In this document: positions 12,668 to 37,669 of the stretch, piece by piece | Layout of the letters: each line of letters starts with the position of its first letter | How positions within the stretch are numbered: the stretch's first letter is position 1 | From: Metridium senile | Lineage: Eukaryota; Cnidaria; Anthozoa; Actiniaria; Metridiidae | Assembly (NCBI GenBank): GCA_949775045.1 | Contig: OX459096.1 | Location: 35,751,316-35,815,315 of the forward strand | Length of the DNA stretch: 64,000 nt | Direction of reading: 5' to 3' | The notes under the pieces: generated by a model | The model's input: only the letters and a program-made list of their open reading frames with translations | Database searches by the model: none | Told to the model about the DNA's origin: nothing | Position numbers and translations under genes: made by a program

Positions 12668-13003
12668 CTTTATCGACAAATACAGTCACTTGCTGACTGT
12701 TCAATGAACTCGAAATTTCTTCATACTGCACTTGGCCTAGGATCTTACTGTATTTATTTATATATTATTGTATATTATTTTATAATCATTAGATAAGTTT
12801 TTAGTTTTTTTTTTTTTTTTTAATTATAGTTATGCATATTTTCATTTATATTATTTTTATAGTTGTAATGCGCATTTGAAAATCTCACGATTGAATTTGC
12901 GCAATATAAATTAATAAATTATTATTATTAATTATTAGTAGTAGTATTTAAAATTTCTCGTTCATTGAACAGTCAGCGCAAATATTTTTGCCGATCGATA
13001 AAG
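12668..13003. repeat. Inverted repeat upstream of the SLC12A gene
   Basis: CTTTATCGACAAATACAGTC...GACTGTTCAATGAACTCG...AAATTT (12668-12720) is mirrored by AAATTTCTCGTTCATTGAACAGTC...ATCGATAAAG (12949-13003). The interior is AT-rich with a T tract (about 12806-12820). Probably a MITE, about 0.9 kb from the start codon. Confidence 0.7.
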
Positions 13004-13229
13004 AACTCACTTCTGTCAGTCTCCAACCCGCTCTGATTATATACGCTCGCTCTGATTGGCTCGCAGATGACAAAGACAAGCTCGGTAAAAAAGGTTTTAA
13101 AAACACTTTATAGAAGACAAAAAACAATATAAAACGTCCACCTGTGTCTTCTCTCTTGCTCTACAACTCCATGCGTGTTTATATCACATATACGTGCACG
13201 CCGTTTTCTATTCCTTAATTACACCAGGG

Positions 13230-13400
13230 GGATGGACTCCCTTATAAAAGGAGGTGGGGGTCCTCGTCGGAAATTCTGAAAATGACCCTTAAAAGGGACC
13301 TGTATTTTGAGATGATGCATGGGCGTGGCAGTGAAGAAATTTCACCCCTAAGAGGAACCAATCAATCAGGTATCATTTTGGTATCATCTGGAAAGGGGAT
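13230..13400. repeat. Fragment of the G-tract repeat family
   Basis: GGGGGATGGACTCCCTTATAAAAG, then TCGGAAATTCTGAAAATGACCC and TTAAAAGGGACC, resemble the element at 47510-47825 and the fragment at 23488-23570. It lies in the SLC12A upstream region. A short (CATT)n run follows at 13653-13673. Confidence 0.6.
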
Positions 13401-13880
13401 TAATATAAAAATCAATCTTTGAAAATAAGCATTGTTATTGATTTTATACCACAAAACTCAGCTGGTGGGCATTCTCGTCATTAGCACCAAAATAACCTTT
13501 AGCTCGTGCATTTTCTCGTGCAGCGTGTAGCCTGCGTAAACAGACCCTTATTAGCGCTCGAAACGTCTCCCGCTTGTTCGCGTGATGCAGCGTGATGTTA
13601 TCAGAGCTAAAAAAGAGAAAATGTCTCAAAAATGAAAAAAGTTATTTTCATGTATTCATTCATTCATTCATTTATCAGCCGATCTCATCCATTTTCGAAC
13701 TGCCTTAGATCACTCTAGATTCAGTCTACCCCTACTTAGTAGGCCATACTAACCCTACCCCAGACAGTTTTTGTATTTACTATGCGGCAAGAAGACCAAC
13801 CGGCGTTCAAGATGATTGAACGAAGAATATAATTACAGCTTTTTTTAGCAGAAGGACCTTCCCTGTTTAAACTTTGCAAA

Positions 13881-16800
13881 ATGGCTGATACACAAAAGTC
13901 ACAAGATATGGAGCCAAATGATTCAGAAAAGCCTAAAGAAGCTATCGAAAACGCCGACACCACCGACGACTCAATGAACAAGGACGATGAAAGACCAAAA
14001 GATCGCTTTCGTGTCCGTCAAGTTAACTTTAATACTGAACCAGATACAGAATCTAAAGAACCAGCAACTGTGGAAGATCTGAATGAAACTGCTACTGAAA
14101 GTCCAGAACAACCTGAAAGCCCTCATCGGGAGAACTTTACACAAGGATATGCCACAAATGAAGCTATTCCGATGACCATCTTTTACCGAAATAGGGATTC
14201 GTACAACCAACCAAGCAGACAAAGACCAACCCTTCAAGAGCTTAGAAGAGGACTAGAGAATGATTCGCCATTGCAAGTAAGTTTTTCGTTGTGTTTTGCC
14301 TCATATATTTGATATTATTTTTATACGCAAAATCGAACCTTTCATTGTTCTTCGAGTTCAAAGTGGGATTAGTCATTTCTGAACAAGCTAATTTCAATAA
14401 TTCAATGAGTACATCATTTGATAATTCACAAATATCACACTGAGAATCGTTTTGCACTGGTGTTATTTGGTTATATCAAGCTTTTAAGTTATTGCATGTT
14501 TAAATTGATTTGACCAAGTGTCCTCTTTATATTTTGTCTCTTTGCAAAATGGTGTAATAGCTTAGAGAGCCATAATTTACATATATTTATTATTGCTTTG
14601 TTGTCTCAAGTATTACTGATGAATATACATGTAACGATTTACATCTGACTTGAGAATAGAGAAGAAAAATATAATCTTTAAGTTGGTGTGCATATATTCA
14701 ATCCCATATTTCACAGTGAAATGAGAAGAATGGAACAAAATGAGGAGAATTGAAAATATGAAAGTTGCAGCCATGCCTAATGATAACAGAAATTAGAAAT
14801 GTTTTAACTGGCTTTGTGTATCAAGAAATGTATATTTTCATCTTATTTCAGACATTTTTCATGTAGTTTTTGGAATAAAATATAAGCCAGATGTCAGGAT
14901 TTGCATACTGATTGGAACATATTGCTCACAGTTCTTAGAATATAGTTGGGGATGGTTGACTCTCATGTGAAGAGCTTTTTCCAAAATAGTAAAATTCAAA
15001 TTGACAATATAATTATAAATTTCTTTTTTCTTTATTTTCAGCCACTTATGGAACAGGAGAAATCATCAGATCCTAAACCAGAAGAAGCTAAAATTGAAAT
15101 CAGCGGCTCAACGCCAACAGCACCAAAGTTTGGATGGATCAAGGGAGTGTTGTTCAGTTGTCTTCTCAATATTTGGGGGGTGATGTTGTATCTACGACTA
15201 TCGTGGGTAGTAGGTCAATCTGGAATTGGAATGGCTACCGTCATCATACTGTTATCAGCTGTTGTAACAACATTAACAACTCTATCCATGTCTGCTATTT
15301 GCACCAATGGAGAAGTGAAAGGAGGTAGAGTCTCATGATATTATTATTATGATGGGTAGAGGGAGGGGGGTGAACTGGGTGACTTTTCACACACCCCTTT
15401 TTTGCAGTAAAGTCCAGTTTTAGCAAAGAAAAGCCGGCACATTACGATCTTTGCGCTCTTGTGTCTGCCGTTATCCGCCAAAAGGATATCAAAGTTCACC
15501 CCCCCTTGTCAACTTTCTGGATCTGCTCCTGATCTTGTTTATATCAATGTACCACCAATAAACCATCACAATTCTAGAAACCTTCAGGGTTTTTTTTGGT
15601 GAAAGTGGGAAATACTGTAGGATATACATTATTGGGTAATTTGCTATCTCAAAAACTATTTGTACCTACCTCAATATGAAAAGGAATTATACATTAATAA
15701 CAATAAAATTAATAATATTTGCTTGTATTTTCAGGTGGTGCTTATTTTCTAATTTCAAGAAGTCTTGGCCCAGAGTTTGGTGGTTCAATAGGAGTCATTT
15801 TCTCAATAGCAAGTGCTGTTGCAGTAGCCATGTACGTTGTGGGTTTCTCAGAGACAGTACGTGACATATTGAGAGATAATGATGCTCTGATGGTTGATGA
15901 AGTCAATGATATTCGTATCATTGGTATCATCACTGTCATCATCCTGTTTGGTGTGATGTTAATTGGCCTAGAATGGGTTGTGCGTGCACAAATCGTTCTT
16001 CTAGCGATATTGGTGATTTCAATCTTAGATGTAATCATTGGAACCATTGTTGGACCACAGAATGCCGCAAGTAAAGCTCAGGGTTATACAGGGTATCAAA
16101 TGGATATTTTTTCAACAAACTTGAAACCTGATTACCGTGGAGAAGGATTTTTTTCTGTGTTTGCTGTGTTCTTTCCAGCAGCAACTGGTATCCTTGCAGG
16201 TGTTAATATCTCTGGTGACTTGAAGAATGTTAACTCTGCTGTCCCAAAGGGCACATTGACAGCTATCTTGGTCAGTACACTGGTGTACATATTATTAGGA
16301 TGGTTAGTAGGTTCAGTCTACCTGAGAGATGCATCTGGTATTATTGCTGCAGTTGCCTCCAATGTTACTATTGCTAATGTGACACAGGGTGCATATTGTG
16401 CTGCACAGAACTGTAAATTTGGTTTACTTAATGATTTTCAGGTAAGCAAATTGTATTTCATAGTTTTGTCACTATTTGAATGTTTCATCTTTCAAAAATT
16501 ACTGGGCAATCAATGGGCAACATATTTAAAAATAAACAACATCTCTGTTATAGATACCAAATGTAAAAATGAAGCTAACAGTCTTCATTTCATACCATTG
16601 ATCTTTTCCTTATACCTAGACAATTGTCAATTCATTTAGGCATGTTTTATCAATTATCAACATTTTCAATGCAATTTTTATTGCACTTTGTAAATATTTC
16701 TGATTCATATTTTGATATAGATCATGGAAAAAATTGCTGGATGGGGACCAATAGTTACGGCAGGAATCTTTGCATCAACACTCTCCTCTGCCCTTGCTAG

Positions 16801-19156
16801 TTTTGTTGGTGCACCTAAGACGTTCCAGGCTGTTTGTAAAGACAAAATCTTTCCAAGGACAGAATTCTTTGCTGTTGGCCATGGCCCTGGCAATGAACCA
16901 CGTCGTGGGTATATACTGACATTTTTTGTGGCTGCTGCATTTATTGCTATTGGAGACCTCAATGCCATTGCCCCAATTATCTCCAACTTCTTCCTTATTG
17001 TTTATGCTCTCATCAATTATTCTGTCTTTGCTGCTTCTCTTGGACGATCACCAGGATGGCGTCCATCTTTTAAGTACTATAACATGTGGGTGTCCCTTGT
17101 AGGAGCTGTGCTGTGTTTAGTGATCATGTTCCTTATCAAGTGGTGGTCTGCTCTGCTGACTTTGTTTATTGTTGTTAGCTTGTATAAGTTTGTGGTTTAT
17201 AAGAAACCTAATGTAAGTTGAAAATTTTGTGATTTAAAAGCTTAATAACATTTTTTTATACTTTTTTTTAGTGCAGTAGCAATACCTAAAGTAAAACCAG
17301 GTGTCTGTCTTTAAAAAGATACTGATGAAAATCTTCTACATAATGCTTGTCAGCACATTTCTCAAAACTAATGTTCTCCTAAGACAATTTTTTTTGGAGT
17401 GAAACCTAAATGTAGCTAATATACTTGCCCCAATGTTTTCCCAATACCATCCTCTTGGGGATTAAGTTTGTTTCTTTTGTTCTTATCTTCAGTTAAGGTA
17501 AAACATGTTATTATTAAGTAATTAAGTCACAACATTCTCTTTAATTTTATGTTATGATCAACATTGATTGTTAACTTTGCCTATTTGATATTAGATCAAC
17601 TGGGGGTCTTCAGGACAAGCCAACATATACATGACAGCTTTGCGGTTCAGCAACAGACTGGACAAACAAGAAGACCATGTGAAAAACTTTCGCCCACAGT
17701 TCCTTGCTCTGACGGGGCGACCCACTGTTCGGCCTGATTTGATGTATATTGTTTCCCATATGAGCAAAAATGTTGGTCTTATGTTATTTGGTAATGTATA
17801 TAAGGGAGATTTTGGCAGCATTCCACCAGAGAACCATGCTACAGAGGATGCTAAATGGCTTCGAGATCATAAGATCAAAGCTTTTCCAGCAGTCACAACA
17901 GGTATAGAGTGTTATTGTATGCAATGATTCAATCTATCCCATTTGCCATAATTCTCTATTCATTCATCCTCCTTTCAAAAAAGGTTTTATTGGAAGTCAA
18001 AATTATAATTCTTTTTAGAAATTAGTGAAAAATACCATCATGAAAGATACTTGATCATGAAAATAAGCTTATGAGCCCATTTTTATTCGCTTATTTCTAC
18101 AAGATATTTCATGACGGAAGGGATAAAAAAGTTGATGCTGGAAAATTTGCCTGTGAACATTATTAATCTTCATCCTAGCTTACTCTTTTGGCTATATTTT
18201 GTTACTTCTACCTCCCTTTCTCACTTTCTCCTCTACTCCTCTCTTTCCTTTCTTTTCTTCTTCCATTTATTTGCTTTTAATTATTTGTTCATTTTTTAAA
18301 AGCTCCTAAACTGCGAACTGGAGTACAAACCATGTTTGATCTGTGTGGACTTGGCAAGATGCGACCCAACACAGTTGTTCTTGGTTTTAAAAAGAAATGG
18401 AAAACATCAAGCAGTAGTGAAGTAGATGACTACTTTGGTATCATCAATGATATCTTTGATAGAAACTTTGGTCTGGTGATCTTCCGTATGGGTGAGATAA
18501 AAGCTATTGACTTTGAAGATGGAGTTAGCATCAGTGGGTCAGATTCAGAAGATGATGAAGTTGTAGGTTCCACTGACACAGTTCAGGGTACTATAAAGGT
18601 GGTTCCTGATAATACTGAGCTTGCCTTCCAAGACAAACAACAAGGCACAATTGACGTTTGGTGGTTGTATGATGATGGTGGACTTACTGTCCTTCTGCCA
18701 TATTTACTCAGTCAACATAAGATGTGGAGTGGTTGCCAGCTGAGGATCTTCTCTGTCAATATCCGATCCAAATACAGCATTAAGTCTCTTGAGATCAACA
18801 TGGCCAAGTTGATGAAGAAGTTTCGAATCACTGTCGGTAGTGTAGAAGAAGTTGAAGGAGCCAACACCAAGCCATCTGAAGAGAGTCTTGCTGCCTTTAG
18901 AGAATTACCAGTTGGGAAAGAATTGGAAGAAGGAGACATCACTGATCAAAAGGTTCTTCGTATGATACGTATTGGAGAGCTTATCCGTGAGCGTTCAAAG
19001 GAAGCCAAGCTGGCTATAATATCACTACCTGTTCCTATTGATGAGGTGACCACTCCCTTGATGTATATGAGCTGGCTAGAGGTATTGTCCAATGATCTGC
19101 CACCTGTGCTCATGGTGCGAGGAAACCAAACTAGTGTTCTGACTTTCTATTCTTAA
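13881..19156 (+). CDS. SLC12A2-like: SLC12A Na-K-Cl cotransporter (NKCC-like), 6 exons, complete
   Basis: Exons: 13881-14276, 15042-15324, 15735-16441, 16721-17212, 17595-17901, 18303-19156. Together they give 3039 nt and 1012 aa, with every junction GT-AG and in frame. The protein is an electroneutral plasma-membrane cation-chloride cotransporter. The cytosolic N-terminus carries RFRV (residues 42-45), the RFxV docking motif for SPAK/OSR1 kinases, followed by a Thr/Ser-rich stretch like the NKCC phosphoregulatory segment (about 104-130). The 12-TM core begins at [12 protein letters not shown]3 has [11 protein letters not shown] with a Tyr (260), the K+-coordinating residue in NKCCs; NCCs have His there. 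Two NVT sequons lie in the loop before exon 4. A hydrophobic core and soluble C-terminal domain follow, starting near [13 protein letters not shown] and ending VLTFYS, the NKCC terminus. It is shorter than human NKCC1 (about 1212 aa) and close to NCC in length. The start is the first ATG of exon 1. I am confident of the family; the NKCC rather than NCC call is inferred. Confidence 0.95.
14277..15041. other. SLC12A intron 1
   Basis: GTAAGT donor, polypyrimidine-CAG acceptor; no element or other gene recognised within. Confidence 0.8.
15358..15515. mobile_element. Small MITE-like insertion in SLC12A intron 2
   Basis: GAGGGGGGTGAACTGGG on the left is loosely mirrored by AAAGTTCACCCCCCCTTG on the right, with GC-richer sequence between than in the surrounding intron. 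Confidence 0.5.
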
Positions 19157-21427
19157 GTAATTAATAACTTTTTTAATACTACAGGTAGGTATTCATTTTT
19201 ATATTGATAGACATTTGGATATATTATTGGAATGATGAATCTCATATAGAGTAGTTTTTTTTACAAGAGAAATATTTTCTAGTCCTTCCTATAATGCATC
19301 TAACATGTTCATGTATGAGTGATAAACAAGTTATGTATAAACAATGAGAGAGCAAATTAAGGAAAGGATGTTTAGACCTGATAAAACATACACTTGAGTT
19401 CTTTATACAGCACATCCAACTCCAATCAATATTAATTGTTTTTGTAATCACAAAATCAGGCATTTATGAATTTCTTTCAGAGAAAATCATGTTTAAAAGA
19501 CAATAGTCACTTTCACAATTCTCTGTACCATTTTGGAGGAATATTAGCTGTTCCTTTGCATTAAAGCGACATGAACATGGAGCTTGCAATGATAGAGACC
19601 TTTTTAACACCTCTATCATGTCTCTATCATTGATCCGAAGACTTAGTTACCTTTCAAAATGGTGCAGAGAACTGTGATAGGGACTTTATTAAATACTAGC
19701 CTCTTAAATGAGATATAGCACAATATATAAAAATAATGATGTTACCAGAACCGATGTTCTGGATGTTAATCCTAGCTTGTAGAAGAAAGAGGTATTGCAT
19801 TATATTCACTCTAAACCAAACATAATGTTCATATTATTAAATTTTACACAACTCTTGGGTAGATCCAAACACTTGACTTTGTCTTGGGTTTTGACTGATC
19901 AGGCTACTCTCAGGATTCACCTAGCTTTGTTGCAGATGTCTCATGTGGTTTGCTCCAAGATTGCAATGGAGGCTAGAATTCACCTTGGTTTAAAACATGT
20001 ATAAAACATGGAAGACATAATTAATTTAGGTCACAATGAGTATCATACACACACAACAGTTGCACATCCAGAATTGTTTTACAAAGATTTACATACTCAC
20101 TTGAAAAAGGTGTCTAAGTAACGCCTTAAATTTGCATCTTTTTATAAATATTTATCAATTGAACTATGAATCTAACAGCAGAGCACATATTCATTCAATC
20201 CTGTGTGTACCATTGAATATACATATTGGGATAAAACCACACAATGCTCTATTTTCACTGTCAAATTTACATACTTCTAAAATGCAAATTTAGATTAAAT
20301 TTATAATTTAATACAGAAAATACATCATTGTTGTGTGACTTCATTATCATGTAAAACCATGTGTAATTATCACTATTATTTAATCTATTTTATTAATATT
20401 TACCAAATCAGTGAATGGGTAAAAGAGTACTCAAGTGATGAAGTCATAAAAAGTAGTTTTCACTGTATCATGTTACCAATTGCGGCAGATAATGTGTATT
20501 TTCTGCTCTCTGATTGGTTCTCATAGCTTGGAATCTCCTGGCTATATTCACTGTTTTGCAATGAGCATACACTATTTTTGTCATTGTACAACAAGAAAAA
20601 CTGTGAAAGTTTTTTTTATAAACAGAAAACTTTAACTGATTTTGTATAATAAGCTAAAACAACTAACATAAGTATCAAATAATGTTTGAAATAAATCAAT
20701 ATGAGCAATGTTGATATAATTAATCTGTTCTGTGTTCCCGATCATATTATAATGGGTACCAGTACTGTTAGTGTGTGTTATGATTGCAATGACAATTTGA
20801 TTAAAATGTTCTTTAGAAAAAAGTTTTTACAGTGTTGTCAATGGAATGCTGAATATTGTCAATGTAATAACCAGGGGGGGGGGGGGCAATTGCAAATGAA
20901 GGGCTCTTAAGGTGTTAGGGCCAGGTGTCTGGTGCCACTAGGTCTGCCCTAGATCTGATCCTGTTAAGGGATGAACCATTTGATTTTTGTAGGGCGGGTG
21001 GGTAGATTTTCAGCATGCTCGATATCTTTTTTTTGCCCTCTAGTGTTGCAGGATATTTTTTTATATTCAAATTTTATCTGCTGTAGGAAAATTCCTGGAT
21101 ATGGCACAGGCTAGCTAGAATATAACAAAACGCATTATGGTTATGCAAAAGTAGAGAAATGCTTTATGCACAGAACCTGTTTTTTTCCTTTTTTATGTAA
21201 CAAATCAAGCATTTCGAAAGTTAATTGTGTATCAGTTGTACTAGACCATTCTCTCAGTGTTTTAGTTGGGCTTCCTGTTACTGGACAGCGGTATACAATT
21301 TTAGTGGTATGGGTTACCTGTGTTAGTAATTTCAATGATGCAATGAATTCTGTGAAGTCGTGTCCTGTTAGTTAAGAAGAAAAAACCGTGTTTATTTCTC
21401 ATATTATCTTCAAGCTTTGACGTAAAA
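19157..21427. other. SLC12A 3' flank and SLC12A/YME1L1 intergenic region
   Basis: Holds the 3' UTR of the cotransporter, a foldback element at 19501-19685, a 13-G tract at 20874-20886 and no other gene. Putative AATAAA signals lie far downstream (for example 20690-20695), so the transcript end is uncertain. Confidence 0.6.
19501..19685. mobile_element. Foldback element in the SLC12A 3' flank
   Basis: AGTCACTTTCACAATTCTCT...CCATTTTGG on the left pairs with CAAAATGG...AGAGAACTGTGATAGGGACT on the right. In the centre AATGATAGAGA pairs with TCTCTATCATT. It could form a stem in the 3' UTR if transcribed. Confidence 0.75.
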
Positions 21428-35990
<14,563 letters not shown>

Positions 35991-36802
35991 TCTAAAGAAC
36001 TATTCGCTGTCCACCTACAAATGAAGTCTTCATGTACAATCCTTTATAGAGAAAGATCTACCAAAATAATGGAAAGTTCACCTAATGAACCATTCTTCCA
36101 GTTCTTCATTAAACAACCTTTGCCTCAATTGTCTGTTGTTGTATACATCTTGTTGCCTTATTACAGGCTATGCACAAAAGAATATCACATGCTATCAAGG
36201 TTAAGGCTGTGCAACTTTGGTGTCTTTTATTTCCTAATATTTTATAGCTATTTACTTCACTTTATGTTATTGTATGACCTCAAAAAATATTATTGCACAG
36301 CAGATAAATATGTACATTACAGATAATGTTGCTGTTGTTGTTGATGTTGTTGCTGCTTCTGCTGCTATTCTTGATGTTCTTGCTGCTATGGCAACCATTC
36401 TATGACATGCTAACAAATTATTGAGACACATGTGAAAAGGACTAATATAGAAGAAAGAGAGAGAGAGAGATGGGGGAATGTCATATGGACCATACTCATT
36501 TAATGTTATTATTAATGCATATCATAATAGTTATAGTAATCCTCATTAGATGGTTGAGGTTGTACATGTACTTAAAGATATTATTATGAATAAAAACGTT
36601 GACTATCTCACACTAGTCATGCTTTAATTTCAGTTTTTGATGAAAATATGTACCCTCCTGTGATCAAAAGTGACTGAGCAAGTCTGAAATAAAAATTGAA
36701 CTGAAAAAGAGGAAGGAAGAAAAGACTATGAAAAGAGAGGATATAGTTTTAATGACATGTGTGGCTTTTAATGAAATAAACAAATTTTTAGGAGGAAAAA
36801 TG
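35991..36802. other. Shared 3' region of YME1L1 (+) and RPP30 (-)
   Basis: The 812 bp between convergent stop codons hold a (GTT/GCT)n trinucleotide tract (about 36328-36390), a (GA)n run (about 36456-36471) and the likely YME1L1 poly(A) signal at 36589-36594. No other gene. Confidence 0.75.
36589..36594 (+). terminator. Probable YME1L1 poly(A) signal AATAAA
   Basis: A canonical AATAAA about 600 nt after the YME1L1 stop and upstream of the RPP30 stop, consistent with convergent transcripts ending between them. Confidence 0.55.
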
Positions 36803-37666
36803 TTAAGACAACTTGTTTTTTTTCTTTTTTGGAATCCCATCACTATCGTCATGATTGTTCTGACCAGTTCGTTTTCCAATTTTCCATATTTCAGCTTTAC
36901 TCACAGGCTTCAGATGACAGCCTGTAATTGTAGATTTCGCTGCAGTTTTACGACTCTCGGCATGGTACAATATTGCACGAATGTTTTTAGATATAGCTGC
37001 TTTACACTGTTCTTCCTTCAACCCAAATAATAATCCAAGATTAGATACATCATATGGGCCACGTAAATCAACAGCTTTTTCAGCCTCGCTACTGAAAAAC
37101 ACATTTCTTCCTTTAGTAGCACGAGTAATTTCCAATGCATTGCTAATCAAATATTTTCTCTGTGTCGTGTTTCTAATAGCAGGGGAATAAACTATCTCAA
37201 AGTGAACCCCGCGTTCAATAGCTTGGTTAACTTGTGGAAGTTTTAGATAGAATGGAAGTTTCGATGTTAAATCCAGAGAAATAATATCGGCTTCCAAGCT
37301 ACCACAACATTGTTGAAACAACTTTTCTGTAGTTGGTCTTACAGCTAGAATATCATAGGCAGTAAAAGAACTTGATGCTAATTGGTGTAGCTGGCTTTGG
37401 TCTTCTAAAATGACAGTTAGACGGGAAAATATTTTTAGACGTCGATTCGAAGCCATGGAGGTTTTTATACCAGGTAGTTCTTTCCACTCGAAAGGAGGCT
37501 GGCATATGGATTTCTGCTTCTCTTTTTTACTCCTAGCTGTTGTAAGCTCACATGTAGAACCTACCGCTATCGTTTCATAGCCAAGTTGAACTGCTTTGCA
37601 AATGATTTTCTCCGTTTCTCGAGGATCATTTTGGCGAACAATGTAAAGATCACCATGAGCCGCCAT
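36803..37666 (-). CDS. RPP30: Ribonuclease P/MRP protein subunit p30, single exon
   Basis: A 287-aa single-exon reading frame read from 37666 down to the TAA at 36803-36805. RPP30 is a TIM-barrel (PHP-like fold) subunit of nuclear RNase P and RNase MRP, acting in tRNA 5' processing and pre-rRNA cleavage. Family signatures: DILAVRPTTEKLFQQC, KLPFYLKLPQVNQAIERG, FEIVYSPAIRNTTQRKY and RGPYDVSNLGLLFGL. A Lys-rich C-terminal tail (KKKKNK) could be a nuclear signal. The start is the Met of MAAHGDLY; the frame stays open 82 codons further upstream, but that part is low-complexity and Phe-rich, unlike the family, so I treat it as 5' untranslated sequence. The protein is slightly longer than human (268 aa). 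The gene lies tail-to-tail with YME1L1, with 812 bp between the stops. The absence of coding introns is unusual beside intron-rich neighbours. Confidence 0.93.
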   Translation of the reverse strand: MAAHGDLYIVRQNDPRETEKIICKAVQLGYETIAVGSTCELTTARSKKEKQKSICQPPFEWKELPGIKTSMASNRRLKIFSRLTVILEDQSQLHQLASSSFTAYDILAVRPTTEKLFQQCCGSLEADIISLDLTSKLPFYLKLPQVNQAIERGVHFEIVYSPAIRNTTQRKYLISNALEITRATKGRNVFFSSEAEKAVDLRGPYDVSNLGLLFGLKEEQCKAAISKNIRAILYHAESRKTAAKSTITGCHLKPVSKAEIWKIGKRTGQNNHDDSDGIPKKKKNKLS

Positions 37667-37669
37667 CTT
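37659..37669 (-). promoter_or_regulatory. YY1-type motif AAGATGGCGGC over the RPP30 start codon
   Basis: On the minus strand the RPP30 ATG lies inside AAGATGGCGGC, the YY1 consensus often found at the start codons of TATA-less housekeeping genes. It also gives a good Kozak context and supports this start. Confidence 0.6.

Noticed and set aside
36728..37190. Plus-strand frames antisense to RPP30
   Set aside because: Shadows of the RPP30 coding sequence.
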